Shown one piece after another: positions 28,069 through 37,857 of a DNA stretch of 64,000 nucleotides. The position numbers were made by a program, and so were the translations under genes. Positions within the stretch are counted from its first letter, which is position 1; the number at the start of each line of letters is the position of its first letter. Under the pieces are notes generated by a model. That model ran no database searches. It saw only the letters and a program-made list of their open reading frames with translations, and was not told the DNA's origin. Source of the stretch: Mycobacterium sp. 1081908.1 (lineage in GTDB: Bacteria; Actinomycetota; Actinomycetes; Mycobacteriales; Mycobacteriaceae); assembly GCF_001673535.1 (NCBI RefSeq), contig NZ_LZLY01000121.1, forward strand, positions 1-64,000. The letters are read 5' to 3'.

Positions 28069-28192
28069 TGAATCCACCTTCCGCTTATATCACAGTGATC
28101 TTCGGCGGGAAATTTCGCTGGAACCGATCGTAGAGGTATTCGGCACATATTGCCGACCGCGCCATCGGTGCATCGAAAATTCGCCCGGTCAA

Positions 28193-28906
28193 TTAGCCGC
28201 CCATCAACATTCGCCACTGATCAAGATCCGCGGCGCGGTACACATAGTTGGAGCGTTTGACCTCCGACAGCGACGCGCTCGGCTCGGCCGAATACCAGTG
28301 TCCCGGAAACACTGTCGGGTCGCCCGGCAGCGCGGCGAGCCGCTGCAGACTGCGATACATCTCGTCGGAGTCGCCGCCGGGGAAGTCGGTGCGCCCGCAA
28401 CCGTCCAGGAACAGCGTGTCACCGGCGACCAGGCGGTCCCCGAGCAGGAAGCACTGGCTGCCGGGCGTGTGCCCCGGGGTGTGCAGCAGCTCGATTTCGA
28501 TGTCGCCGATGCTGACCTTGTCGTGGCCCTCGTGGGTGGTCAGATCGCCGAGCCCGATCCCGGTCACCCGCGAAACCCACTGGGCCTCATGGGTATTCAC
28601 GTGCACCGGGACGGCCGCCCGCTCCAGCAGCTCGGCCAGGCCCTCCATTTGGAAGCCCATCATCGAACCGCCCACGTGGTCGGGATGGTGGTGGGTGACC
28701 AGCACCCCTGACAGGTGCATGCCGTCGGCCTCGAGCGCGTCGAGCAGATCGCCGGCGGCGTAGGCGGGGTCGACCACCAGGCAGTCCCCGGTCTGGCGGT
28801 CCCCGATCAGGTAGGCGAAGTTGCGCATCTGCGTCGCGAACATGTCTCCGGCGGCGAAATCGCGGCCCGAGAGCAGTTGGCGGAAGTACAGCCGGTCCTC
28901 TGACAC
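28193..28906 (-). CDS. metallo-beta-lactamase fold hydrolase (glyoxalase II-like, Rv0634c type)
   Basis: A 237-residue protein with the metal-binding pattern of glyoxalase II-like hydrolases: THHHPDHVGG (the HxHxDH motif at residues 71-76), LHTPGHTPGSQ, AGDTLFLDGCGRTDFPGG and the last ligand in FPGHWYS. It probably hydrolyses thioesters such as S-lactoyl or S-acyl thiols; in mycobacteria the thiol would be mycothiol rather than glutathione. The length equals that of Rv0634c. It diverges from the small VapB-like gene. Confidence 0.88.
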   Translation of the reverse strand: MSEDRLYFRQLLSGRDFAAGDMFATQMRNFAYLIGDRQTGDCLVVDPAYAAGDLLDALEADGMHLSGVLVTHHHPDHVGGSMMGFQMEGLAELLERAAVPVHVNTHEAQWVSRVTGIGLGDLTTHEGHDKVSIGDIEIELLHTPGHTPGSQCFLLGDRLVAGDTLFLDGCGRTDFPGGDSDEMYRSLQRLAALPGDPTVFPGHWYSAEPSASLSEVKRSNYVYRAADLDQWRMLMGG

Positions 28907-28964
28907 CCGACCAGACTAGGGCTTGCCCGCGACTCGTCGCTCGGTTCAGCCAATGCTGAGTGGG

Positions 28965-28970
28965 TATTGT
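28965..28970 (+). promoter_or_regulatory. -10 box of the VapB-like gene, leaderless
   Basis: TATTGT ends 6 bases before the ATG at 28977, so transcription should begin at about the start codon. No ribosome binding site is present, which agrees with a leaderless message. Confidence 0.5.
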
Positions 28971-28976
28971 TGGCCC

Positions 28977-29183
28977 ATGAAGAAGACGGTCGAGATCGAA
29001 GTCGACGACGATCTGGTCCAAGAGGCGATTCGTCGGTTCCATCTGGCCGACACGCGTGAGGCCGTCCATCTCGCGTTGCGGACCTTGCTCGCTGAGTCGG
29101 ACCCGGCGGAAGAGGACGACGAGGAGTACGACGAGTTCAGCGACCTCAGCGCGTGGCAACCCCGCCGCGACGCGGGTAGTTGA
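28977..29183 (+). CDS. VapB-like small protein (ribbon-helix-helix antitoxin type)
   Basis: The 68-residue product begins MKKTVEIEVDDDLVQEAIRR, followed by LADTREAVHLALRTLLA. This is the strand-helix-helix pattern of VapB antitoxins of the DUF2191 type. A very acidic tail follows (EEDDEEYDEF). No PIN-domain toxin frame follows; tRNA-Thr starts 97 bases later, so it is an orphan. The position corresponds to Rv0634A. It may be a solitary DNA-binding regulator or the remnant of a toxin-antitoxin pair. Confidence 0.8.
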   Translation: MKKTVEIEVDDDLVQEAIRRFHLADTREAVHLALRTLLAESDPAEEDDEEYDEFSDLSAWQPRRDAGS

Positions 29184-29211
29184 GGAGCCGCCCCTGGGCC
29201 GCTTCGGTGGT

Positions 29212-29241
29212 TTGGTGACGTTGTGCGCCAGGCTGTACCCT
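29212..29241 (+). promoter_or_regulatory. candidate promoter of tRNA-Thr
   Basis: TTGGTG, an 18-base spacer and TACCCT form a fair sigma-A promoter about 40 bases ahead of the mature tRNA-Thr 5' end. It may drive tRNA-Thr, tRNA-Met and rpmG together. Confidence 0.45.
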
Positions 29242-29280
29242 CTTTTAGGCCCCGCGGCAGGACTGTCGCTTGGGTGAACG

Positions 29281-29353
29281 GCCCCCTTAGCTCAGTCGGT
29301 AGAGCGTTTCCATGGTAAGGAAAAGGTCAACGGTTCGATTCCGTTAGGGGGCT
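29281..29353 (+). tRNA. thrT: tRNA-Thr (anticodon GGT)
   Basis: A complete cloverleaf of 73 bases: acceptor GCCCCCT with AGGGGGC, D stem GCTC/GAGC, anticodon stem TTTCC/GGAAA with loop ATGGTAA (anticodon GGT, reading ACC and ACU), and T arm AACGG-TTCGATT-CCGTT. CCA is not encoded. It is followed 53 bases later by tRNA-Met. Confidence 0.97.
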
Positions 29354-29406
29354 CGGCGGACGCCGAGCAGGCAGGCGGCCCACACCCCAAAACGGGGTGG
29401 CCCCGA

Positions 29407-29480
<74 letters not shown>

Positions 29481-29524
29481 CAAGGCAAACGCGCGACTTG
29501 AGAGAGATTTGAGAGAGAACGGAC

Positions 29525-29692
29525 ATGGCTTCCAGTACCGATGTGCGGCCCAAGATCACCTTGGCATGCGAGGTGTGCAAGCACCGTAACTACATCACCA
29601 AGAAGAACCGCCGCAACGACCCCGACCGCATGGAGCTGAAGAAGTTCTGCCCGAACTGCGGCAAGCACCAGCCTCACCGCGAGACACGGTAG
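29525..29692 (+). CDS. rpmG: 50S ribosomal protein L33 (zinc-binding form)
   Basis: The 55-residue protein starts [20 protein letters not shown] and ends [10 protein letters not shown]. It has two CxxC pairs (CEVC, CPNC) that bind zinc, so it is the C+ form; mycobacteria also have a cysteine-free form used in zinc starvation. It lies between tRNA-Met and hadA, exactly like Rv0634B. The GAGAGA stretch before the ATG is a weak ribosome binding site. Confidence 0.95.
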   Translation: MASSTDVRPKITLACEVCKHRNYITKKNRRNDPDRMELKKFCPNCGKHQPHRETR

Positions 29693-29722
29693 GGCCTGCG
29701 GCACTTATTGAGATTGACTAGG

Positions 29723-29728
29723 TAGGTT
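29723..29728 (+). promoter_or_regulatory. candidate -10 box for a leaderless hadABC transcript
   Basis: TAGGTT ends 8 bases before the GTG of hadA, and no ribosome binding site is visible there. A leaderless hadABC transcript is likely, in addition to any read-through from rpmG. Confidence 0.4.
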
Positions 29729-29736
29729 TTGGACCT

Positions 29737-30216
29737 GTGTCTTTGAGCGCAAAGATCGTCGGGATGCACTACCGCTATCCCGACCACTATGTGGTGGAGC
29801 GGGAGAAGATCCGCGAGTACGCGGTCGCGGTGCAAAACGACGACGCCATGTATCGCGAAGAGGACGCAGCGGCCGAACTCGGCTACAAGGGCCTGGTGGC
29901 CCCGCTGACGTTCATCTGCGTGTTCGGTTACCAGGCCCAGTCGGCGTTCTTCGAGCACGCCAACATCGCGGTCGAGGACGCGCAGATCGTCCAGGTCGAC
30001 CAGGTGCTCAAGTTCGCCAAGCCCATCGTCGCGGGCGACAAGCTCTACTGCGACGTGTGGGTGGACTCGATGCGCGAGGCGCACGGCACCCAGATCATCG
30101 TGACCAAGAACATCATCACCGACGAAGCCGGTGACGTTGTGCAGGAGACCTACACGACCCTGGCGGGCCGTGCCGGCGAGAATGGAGAAAAGGGATTTTC
30201 TGATGCCACTGCGTGA
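29737..30216 (+). CDS. hadA: (3R)-hydroxyacyl-ACP dehydratase subunit HadA
   Basis: HadA is the non-catalytic partner of HadB in the FAS-II dehydratase that elongates meromycolate chains. The 159-residue hot-dog-fold protein has FICVFGYQAQSAFFEHANIA in the acyl-binding helix region and lacks the Asp-His dehydratase pair, as expected. GTG 29737 is the start. The 3' end overlaps hadB by 14 bases, so translation is coupled. In M. tuberculosis this subunit is a target of the thiocarbamide drugs isoxyl and thiacetazone after their activation. Confidence 0.95.
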   Translation: MSLSAKIVGMHYRYPDHYVVEREKIREYAVAVQNDDAMYREEDAAAELGYKGLVAPLTFICVFGYQAQSAFFEHANIAVEDAQIVQVDQVLKFAKPIVAGDKLYCDVWVDSMREAHGTQIIVTKNIITDEAGDVVQETYTTLAGRAGENGEKGFSDATA

Positions 30217-30631
30217 GTTCAGTTCGGTCAAAGTCGGCGATCAGCTGCCGGAGAAGACCTACCCGCTGACCCGTCAGGACCTGGTGAACTACGCGGGGGT
30301 CTCCGGCGACTTGAACCCGATCCACTGGGACGACGAGATCGCCAAGGTGGTGGGACTGGACACCGCGATCGCCCACGGCATGTTGACCATGGGGCTGGGC
30401 GGCGGCTACGTCACCTCGTGGGTGGGTGATCCCGGCGCGGTCACCGAGTACAACGTGCGATTCACCGCGGTGGTGCCGGTGCCCAACGACGGCAAGGGCG
30501 CCGAGCTGGTGTTCAGCGGCCGGGTGAAGTCGGTCGATCCGGACAGTAAGTCGGTGACCATCGCCCTCACGGCCACCACCGGGGGCAAGAAGATCTTCGG
30601 CCGGGCCATCGCGTCGGCCAAACTAGCGTAG
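30203..30631 (+). CDS. hadB: (3R)-hydroxyacyl-ACP dehydratase subunit HadB (catalytic)
   Basis: The 142-residue MaoC-type hot-dog protein has the hydratase-2 motif in YAGVSGDLNPIHWDDE, with the catalytic Asp and His five residues apart (near 36 and 41). It pairs with HadA or HadC to dehydrate 3-hydroxyacyl-AcpM. ATG 30203 is used rather than the longer frame because it gives the family N-terminus MPLREFSSVKVGDQLP, which overlaps hadA by 14 bases. The length equals that of Rv0636. Confidence 0.96.
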   Translation: MPLREFSSVKVGDQLPEKTYPLTRQDLVNYAGVSGDLNPIHWDDEIAKVVGLDTAIAHGMLTMGLGGGYVTSWVGDPGAVTEYNVRFTAVVPVPNDGKGAELVFSGRVKSVDPDSKSVTIALTATTGGKKIFGRAIASAKLA

Positions 30632-30644
30632 GCGGGCTAAGCCC

Positions 30645-31145
30645 ATGGCTCTCAAAACCGACATCCGCGGAATGGTCTGGCGCTACCCGGACTACTTCGT
30701 CGTGGGCCGCGAGCAGCTGCGCGAGTTTGCCCGGGCCATCAAGTGCGATCACCCGGCCTACTTCGACGAGGACGCGGCCGCCGAGCACGGCTACGACGCG
30801 ATCGTGGCCCCGCTGACGTTCGTGACGATCCTCGCCAAGTACGTCCAGCTGGACTTCTTCCGCAACGTCGACGTGGGCATGGAGACCATGCAGATCGTCC
30901 AGGTCGACCAGCGGTTCCTGTTCCACAAGCCGGTGCTGGCCGGCGACAAGCTGTGGGCCCGGATGGACATCCATTCGGTGGACGAGCGCTTCGGCGCCGA
31001 CATCGTCGTCACCAAGAACATCTGCCATGACGACGACGGTGAACTCGTGCTGGAGTCCTACACCACGCTGATGGGCCAGCAGGGCGAGGAATCCGCCCGA
31101 ATCAAATGGGACAAAGAGTCCGGCCAGGTCATCAGAACGTCGTAG
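30645..31145 (+). CDS. hadC: (3R)-hydroxyacyl-ACP dehydratase subunit HadC
   Basis: A 166-residue paralogue of HadA (compare MVWRYPDYFVVGREQLREFA here with MHYRYPDHYVVEREKIREYA in HadA). Like HadA it lacks the catalytic pair and replaces it as HadB's partner for longer acyl chains. It starts 13 bases after hadB in the same operon. Its C-terminus is longer and charged (ARIKWDKESGQVIRTS). Confidence 0.95.
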   Translation: MALKTDIRGMVWRYPDYFVVGREQLREFARAIKCDHPAYFDEDAAAEHGYDAIVAPLTFVTILAKYVQLDFFRNVDVGMETMQIVQVDQRFLFHKPVLAGDKLWARMDIHSVDERFGADIVVTKNICHDDDGELVLESYTTLMGQQGEESARIKWDKESGQVIRTS

Positions 31146-31300
31146 TTCGCGCCGGATTTCCTGCGCTTAAGGGGTATCGAGTACACTCGAACCTCGGGGT
31201 TTTCCCAGCATCAGCGCGCTTTCCGGGATTCGAGTAATCGGGGAGCGCGCGTGTCATGTAAGCCCCGGCAGGTAAGCGCAGGTTGGCCTGCCAACCGCGA

Positions 31301-31373
<73 letters not shown>

Positions 31374-31463
31374 CTGACGGCGATCCGTGCCATGGTGGAC
31401 ACTGGAAGAAGTGCCCATCATGCGGGACGGCTCGCGGGAAACTAGCAAACAAAGGAGCATGCG

Positions 31464-32703
<1,240 letters not shown>

Positions 32704-32727
32704 TCAGGAAGGAACGAACAACAACTC

Positions 32728-33156
32728 ATGGCCCCGAAGAAGAAAGTCGTCGGGCTGATCAAGCTGCAGATCCAGGCCGGGCAGGCCAACCCCGCCCCGC
32801 CGGTCGGGCCAGCGCTCGGCCAGCACGGCGTCAACATCATGGAGTTCTGCAAGGCGTACAACGCCGCGACAGAAAACCAGCGCGGCAACGTGATCCCGGT
32901 GGAGATCACGGTCTACGAGGACCGCAGCTTCACCTTCGCGCTCAAGACACCGCCGGCCGCCAAGCTGCTGCTCAAGGCCGCCGGTGTCGGCAAGGGCTCC
33001 GCGGAGCCGCACAAGACCAAGGTCGCCAAGGTCAGCTGGGATCAGGTCAAAGAGATCGCCGAGACCAAGAAGGCGGACCTCAACGCCAACGACATCGACG
33101 CCGCCGCCAAGATCATCGCCGGTACCGCCCGGTCGATGGGGATCACCGTCGAGTAG
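32728..33156 (+). CDS. rplK: 50S ribosomal protein L11
   Basis: A 142-residue L11: N-terminal [20 protein letters not shown], the conserved thiostrepton-binding proline helix, then [12 protein letters not shown], and the C-terminal 23S rRNA-binding domain ending in ARSMGITVE. It starts 24 bases after nusG behind AGGAAGG and is followed by rplA after a 70-base gap. Confidence 0.98.
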   Translation: MAPKKKVVGLIKLQIQAGQANPAPPVGPALGQHGVNIMEFCKAYNAATENQRGNVIPVEITVYEDRSFTFALKTPPAAKLLLKAAGVGKGSAEPHKTKVAKVSWDQVKEIAETKKADLNANDIDAAAKIIAGTARSMGITVE

Positions 33157-33226
33157 CAACTCAAGCCGTGGGAGGGCCAGCTTCGGCCCGCCGTAACCAC
33201 GACCCAACACCGGATTGGATGAATCA

Positions 33227-33934
33227 ATGAGCAAGAACAGCAAGGCATACCGCGCCGCCGTCGAGAAGGTGGACCGCAACAACCTCTACACCCCGCTGGA
33301 GGCGGCCAAGCTCGCCAAGGAGACGTCGTCGGCCAAGCAGGACGCGACCGTCGAGGTGGCGATCCGGCTCGGCGTCGACCCGCGCAAGGCCGACCAGATG
33401 GTCCGCGGCACGGTCAACCTGCCGCATGGCACCGGTAAGACGGCCCGGGTCGCGGTGTTCGCTGTCGGCGACAAGGCCGAGCAGGCGCAGGCCGCCGGCG
33501 CCGACATCGTCGGCAGCGACGACCTGATCGAGAAGATCCAGGGCGGGTTCCTGGACTTCGACGCCGCGATCGCGACCCCCGACCAGATGGCCAAGGTCGG
33601 GCGCATCGCCCGGATCCTGGGTCCGCGCGGCCTGATGCCGAACCCCAAGACCGGCACCGTCACGCCCGACGTGGCCAAGGCCGTGTCGGACATCAAGGGC
33701 GGCAAGATCAACTTCCGCGTGGACAAACAGGCCAACCTGCACTTCGTCATCGGCAAGGCGTCGTTCGACGAGAAGAGCCTGGCGGAGAACTACGGCGCCG
33801 CCATCGACGAGGTGCTGCGGCTCAAGCCGTCGTCGTCGAAGGGTCGCTACCTGAAGAAGATCACGGTGTCGACGACCACGGGCCCGGGCATTCCGGTGGA
33901 CCCGGCCGTCACCCGTAACTTCGCGGAGGCCTAG
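33227..33934 (+). CDS. rplA: 50S ribosomal protein L1
   Basis: A 235-residue L1 with the signature [20 protein letters not shown] and the [17 protein letters not shown] strand. L1 binds the L1 stalk of 23S rRNA and, in many bacteria, its own mRNA. ATG 33227 ([16 protein letters not shown]) matches the family start; the frame is open 12 bases upstream. The stop overlaps the convergent sigma-factor gene by 4 bases. Confidence 0.97.
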   Translation: MSKNSKAYRAAVEKVDRNNLYTPLEAAKLAKETSSAKQDATVEVAIRLGVDPRKADQMVRGTVNLPHGTGKTARVAVFAVGDKAEQAQAAGADIVGSDDLIEKIQGGFLDFDAAIATPDQMAKVGRIARILGPRGLMPNPKTGTVTPDVAKAVSDIKGGKINFRVDKQANLHFVIGKASFDEKSLAENYGAAIDEVLRLKPSSSKGRYLKKITVSTTTGPGIPVDPAVTRNFAEA

Positions 33935-35148
33935 CCGCCGCACTCGGCGATGCGCCGGCGCAGGAACTCGCGGCCCGGCTCGGAGCCGTTGGACTGCAAC
34001 GCCTTTCGATACCACGTCACTGCCTCGGCGGGTCGCCCCGCGCGCCGAAGCAGGTCGGCCCGCACCGTCGCGACGAGATTCGAGCGGCCCAGCCGCGGGT
34101 CGTCCGCCGCCCTGTCCAGGGCGGCCAGGCCCGCGTCGGGGCCGTCGCGGAAACCGACCGCGATCGCGCGGTTTGCGCGCGCCACCGGGGAGTCCGTCAT
34201 CGACAGCAGCCGGTCATAGGCCGCGCAGATGGTGACCCAATCGGTTTGCTCCCAGGACGGCGCCGTCGCATGCAGCGCGGCGATCACCGCCTGCGGCAGG
34301 TACGGGCCCGTCGATCCCTCGGCCCGTCGCAACCGGTCCAGCCCGCGGGCGATGCGGCCGCGGTCCCAGCGCCGGCGGTCCTGCTCCTCGAGCGGCACCA
34401 GCATTCCGTCGGCGTCCACCCGGGTGGCGCGCCGCGAATCATGCAGCAGCACAAGGGCGGCCAGCGCGTGCGCCTCCAGCTCGTGGGGCATCAGCCCGCA
34501 CAGCTCCAGCGCCAGCCGCACCCCTTCGTCGCACAGTTCGTCCCGGATCGCCGACGGGCCCGCGGTCGACCAATAGCCCTCGGTGAACACCGAGTAGATG
34601 CAACTGAGCACGTGCGGTGTGCGCTCGGGCAGCAGCTCGGCGGGTGGCACCCGCAGCGGGATGTTGGCGTGGCGAACCTTGTTCTTGGCCCGCGTGATTC
34701 GCTGGCCGACGGCCACCTCGCTCTGCAGCAGCGCGCGGGCGATCTCGCCGACGGTCAGCCCGGAAACCAACCGCAGCGTGAGCGACAGCTGCGACGGCCG
34801 GTCCAGCGCCGGGTGCGCGCAGGTGAACATCATCCGCAGCTCGTCGTCGACGACGGGGTGCGGGTCGGTGCGATCGGTGCGCGCCCGAATCTCGTCAACC
34901 ACTGCCGCCAATTCCTTTCCGGGACGCACGGATTCGCGGCGCAGCCGGTCCCGGGCGCGGTTGCGCGCGACGGTCACCAGCCAGCCGCCGGGGCTGTCCG
35001 GCACGCCGTCGCGAGACCAGGTGCGCAGCGCCTCGGCGCAGGCTTCCTGGACGGCGTCCTCCGCGACCGTGAGGTCGCCGGACCACCGCGCGAGCGCGGC
35101 GACGGCGGGACCCCACTCCCGGCGGAAGACGCCGTCCAGGCCTGTCAT
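33931..35148 (-). CDS. ECF42-type RNA polymerase sigma factor with TPR-like C-terminal extension
   Basis: A 405-residue sigma factor. Sigma region 2 spans about residues 10-75 ([38 protein letters not shown]) and region 4 about 110-165 ([32 protein letters not shown]). It then has the long DUF6596/TPR-like extension ([34 protein letters not shown]). Extensions of this kind define group ECF42, in which no classical anti-sigma factor is found and the extension itself is needed for activity. It lies 7 bases downstream of a DGPF-domain gene, the usual ECF42 partner. The pair is inserted between rplA and mmaA4, which are adjacent in M. tuberculosis. Confidence 0.92.
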   Translation of the reverse strand: MTGLDGVFRREWGPAVAALARWSGDLTVAEDAVQEACAEALRTWSRDGVPDSPGGWLVTVARNRARDRLRRESVRPGKELAAVVDEIRARTDRTDPHPVVDDELRMMFTCAHPALDRPSQLSLTLRLVSGLTVGEIARALLQSEVAVGQRITRAKNKVRHANIPLRVPPAELLPERTPHVLSCIYSVFTEGYWSTAGPSAIRDELCDEGVRLALELCGLMPHELEAHALAALVLLHDSRRATRVDADGMLVPLEEQDRRRWDRGRIARGLDRLRRAEGSTGPYLPQAVIAALHATAPSWEQTDWVTICAAYDRLLSMTDSPVARANRAIAVGFRDGPDAGLAALDRAADDPRLGRSNLVATVRADLLRRAGRPAEAVTWYRKALQSNGSEPGREFLRRRIAECGG

Positions 35149-35155
35149 CGGCGAT

Positions 35156-35854
35156 CTACAGCGCGGAGATCCCGGCCAGCTGCCGCAACTGCACCGTCGA
35201 GGCGGGGATCATCGACGCCAGCTTGACGGCCTCGTCGCGATCCGCCGCGCTGATCAGGTAGATCCCCGTGGCGATTTCGGCGCCCTCGACGTACGGCCCG
35301 TCGGTGATCAGGACCTCGCCGTTGCGCACCCGCACGGTCGTCGCCGTGGACTGGTCGTGCAACGCGGCGCCGCCGATGATGTGATCGCCCGCCGCCGCGT
35401 GCAGGTCAACGTGCTTGGCCGCCACCGCTTCCCACTCCGGCGTGCCGGGCGTGTGTGCGGATTCGGCCGGTTCCAGCAGCAGCGCGAGCCAGTCGTTGCC
35501 GGTGAGCTTGCGGGACAGCTCAACCGAGTGGACGGTGGGCCACAGTTCCACGGCCCCGAACGTGGCGAGCGGGACGTCGCGCGCCAGCGCCAACGCCTCG
35601 TCGAGGTTTTCCGCTTCGAACAGGTAGTAGCCGCAGGCCACCTCCGCGGCCTCGGCGAACGGTCCGTCGGTGACGACCGGCGCGTCCGGGCCGCCGGTGA
35701 TGACCACCGCCGCGGCTGCCGGAGCCAACGCGTCTCCGGACCTGATCGCGGGGCCGGCCTTGGCGTGGAAGTTCTCCCACGCCGCCATCGCGGATTCGGC
35801 GTCCTCGGGTGCGCGCTCTTGTTCCCTGCTGATCAACAAGGCGAAATATTGCAT
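35156..35854 (-). CDS. double DGPF (YCII-related) domain protein
   Basis: A 232-residue protein made of two YCII/DGPF domains. The first (residues 1-105) starts MQYFALLISREQE and holds VVTDGPFAEAAEVACGYYL; the second (115-232) holds VLITDGPYVEGAEIATGIYL. Such proteins are encoded beside ECF41/ECF42 sigma factors. Their role is unsettled; a sensor or enzyme acting with the sigma factor is inferred. It is the first gene of the two-gene unit. Most homologues have one domain of about 120 residues, so the tandem fusion is worth noting. Confidence 0.88.
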   Translation of the reverse strand: MQYFALLISREQERAPEDAESAMAAWENFHAKAGPAIRSGDALAPAAAAVVITGGPDAPVVTDGPFAEAAEVACGYYLFEAENLDEALALARDVPLATFGAVELWPTVHSVELSRKLTGNDWLALLLEPAESAHTPGTPEWEAVAAKHVDLHAAAGDHIIGGAALHDQSTATTVRVRNGEVLITDGPYVEGAEIATGIYLISAADRDEAVKLASMIPASTVQLRQLAGISAL

Positions 35855-35935
35855 GTCGTCTACCTCCGGTAGTGAGCGAAACCCTGTGTTCCACTCTCTA
35901 CGTACTCGACGAAAGGCGCAGCCCCGATCCGACAG

Positions 35936-36826
35936 TTAGGCGGCGCCCGGCTTCAGGTAGGTCACCAGGCTGCAGTCCAGCATCTCGTCGGTGAAGTAGT
36001 GCTCGCAGCCGCGCAGGTATTTCATGTACCGCTCGTAGACCTCTTCGGAGGTGACCTCGATGGCCTTGTCCTTGTTGGACTCTAGCGTGTCGCCCCAGAT
36101 GCGCAGCGTCTTGATGTAGTGCGGCCGCAGCGAAAGCGGTTCCGGCACTACGAAACCCGCCTTCTCACCGTGCTCGACCATCATCTCGGTGGACGGCAGC
36201 CGGCCGCCCGGGAAGATCTCGGTGATGATGAACTTGATGAAGCGCGCCGTCTCGAAGGTCAGCTTTTTACCCCGGGCCGCCATCTCGAAGGGGTGGTAGC
36301 TGACGCTGCTCTGAATGGTCATCCGGCCGTCGTCGGGCATGATGTCGAAACACCGCTTGAAGAAGTCGTCGTAGTTCTCGTGCCCGAAGTGCTCGAAGGC
36401 CTCGATGGACACGATCCGGTCGACGGGCTCGGTGAAATCCTCCCAGCCGTGCAGGCGAACCTGGCGCGAGCGGTTCGTGTCGAGCGCCCCCAGCACCTGC
36501 TCGCTGCGGGCGTGCTGGTTCTTGGACAGCGTCAGGCCGACGACGTTGACGTCGTACTTCTCGACCGCGCGCTTCATGGTGGTGCCCCAGCCGCAGCCGA
36601 TGTCCAGCAGGGTCATGCCCGGCTTGAGGTCCAGCTTGTCCAGGTTGAGGTCGATCTTGGCGTACTGGGCCTCCTCGAGCGTGATGTCCCACGGCTCGAA
36701 GTACGCGCAGCTGTAGATCCGGGACGGGTCCTGGAACAGGGCGAAGAAATCGTCGGAGACGTCGTAGTGCGCCTGAATGTCTTCGAAGCGCGTCCGCGTC
36801 TTCGTCGGGCTCGGTTGATCAGCCAT
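35936..36826 (-). CDS. mmaA4: mycolic acid hydroxylating methyltransferase MmaA4
   Basis: A 296-residue CMAS-family SAM methyltransferase. It makes the branched hydroxymycolate that leads to keto and methoxy mycolates. Motif I is [20 protein letters not shown]; other family motifs are [27 protein letters not shown] and [14 protein letters not shown]. Assignment among paralogues rests on its position next to rplA and on the distinctive [17 protein letters not shown] segment and C-terminus ([20 protein letters not shown]), which differ from the three cyclopropane/O-methyl-type neighbours. M. tuberculosis MmaA4 has 301 residues. Confidence 0.9.
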   Translation of the reverse strand: MADQPSPTKTRTRFEDIQAHYDVSDDFFALFQDPSRIYSCAYFEPWDITLEEAQYAKIDLNLDKLDLKPGMTLLDIGCGWGTTMKRAVEKYDVNVVGLTLSKNQHARSEQVLGALDTNRSRQVRLHGWEDFTEPVDRIVSIEAFEHFGHENYDDFFKRCFDIMPDDGRMTIQSSVSYHPFEMAARGKKLTFETARFIKFIITEIFPGGRLPSTEMMVEHGEKAGFVVPEPLSLRPHYIKTLRIWGDTLESNKDKAIEVTSEEVYERYMKYLRGCEHYFTDEMLDCSLVTYLKPGAA

Positions 36827-36877
36827 TTTCTGCTTGTTCTCCTGGATGAAGTCTCGGCCCTGCCACGATACCGAAGC

Positions 36878-37759
36878 TCACTTCTCCAGCGTGAACTGGT
36901 TGCAGTCGATGTAGCCCATCCGGAACGCCTTGGCGCAGCCCGTCAGAAACTTCATGTAGCGCTCGTAGACCTCTTCGGACTGGATCGCGATGGCCTCGTC
37001 CCGGTGCGCCTCGAGCGCCTCGGCCCAGAAGTCGAGGGTCCGGGCGAAGTCCGACTGCAGCGACTGGATGCGGGTCACGTTGAAACCGACCTTCGCCGAG
37101 TGCTCCTCGACGGTCTCGATCATCGGCAGCCGCCCGCCCGGGAAGATCTCGGTGACGATGAACCGGATGAACTTGGCCATCTCCATCGTCAACGGGATGC
37201 CGCGCTCCATGACCTGCTTGACGTGCAGGCCGGTGATGGCGTGCAGCGCCATCACACCGTCGGCGGGCATTGCCTCGTAGGCGAACTTGAAGAAATCGTC
37301 GTAGCGGTGAAAACCGAAGTGCTCCAACGCCTCGATGATGACGATGCGGTCGACCGGGTCGGTGAACTCGGCCCAGTCGGTCAGCAGCACCCGGCGCGAG
37401 CGGCCGCTGTCGATCCCGTCGAGCAGCTGCTGGCAGTAGGCGTGCTGGTTCTTCGACAGGGTTACCCCGACGACGTTGACGTCGTAGCGCTCGACGGCCC
37501 GCTTCATCACCGAGCCCCAGCCGCAGCCGATGTCGAGCAGGGTCATCCCCGGCCGCAGGCCGAGCTTGTCCAGCGTCAGGTCGATCTTGGCGAGCTGCGC
37601 CTCCTGCAGGGTCATCCCCTCGCGCGGGAAGTACGCGCAGCTGTACGTGCGGCTCGGGTCCACGAAGAGCGCGAAGAACTCGTTCGACAGGTCGTAGTGC
37701 GACCGGACATTGTCGGAGTCAGACCGCATTCGCGTGGCCCCCACCCGATTCTCAGCCAT
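36878..37759 (-). CDS. mmaA3: mycolic acid O-methyltransferase MmaA3
   Basis: A 293-residue CMAS-family protein, the length and position of MmaA3, which O-methylates hydroxymycolate to methoxymycolate. Motif I is [40 protein letters not shown] and CAKAFRMGYIDCNQFTLEK are MmaA3-like. Gly98, the residue changed to Asp in BCG strains that lost methoxymycolates, is intact here (NVVGVT). ATG 37759 (MAENRVGATRM) follows GGGAGGAC; the longer frame from 37783 is not needed. Substrate specificity within this family cannot be proved from sequence. Confidence 0.85.
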   Translation of the reverse strand: MAENRVGATRMRSDSDNVRSHYDLSNEFFALFVDPSRTYSCAYFPREGMTLQEAQLAKIDLTLDKLGLRPGMTLLDIGCGWGSVMKRAVERYDVNVVGVTLSKNQHAYCQQLLDGIDSGRSRRVLLTDWAEFTDPVDRIVIIEALEHFGFHRYDDFFKFAYEAMPADGVMALHAITGLHVKQVMERGIPLTMEMAKFIRFIVTEIFPGGRLPMIETVEEHSAKVGFNVTRIQSLQSDFARTLDFWAEALEAHRDEAIAIQSEEVYERYMKFLTGCAKAFRMGYIDCNQFTLEK

Positions 37760-37857
37760 TTGTCCTCCCGACTGGACAAGCACCTTGGCCAGGTAGCTGT
37801 CCCCGGCACCCTACACGGGGCGGGGCGCATCCCCGGCATTTAAGGTCGCATGCCCCG

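Noticed and set aside
28977-29280. A complete vapBC toxin-antitoxin operon
   Set aside because: Only the antitoxin-like frame is present. No PIN-domain frame follows before tRNA-Thr.
36119-37843. 574-codon plus-strand frame opposite mmaA4 and mmaA3
   Set aside because: It is the antisense shadow of two conserved methyltransferase genes.
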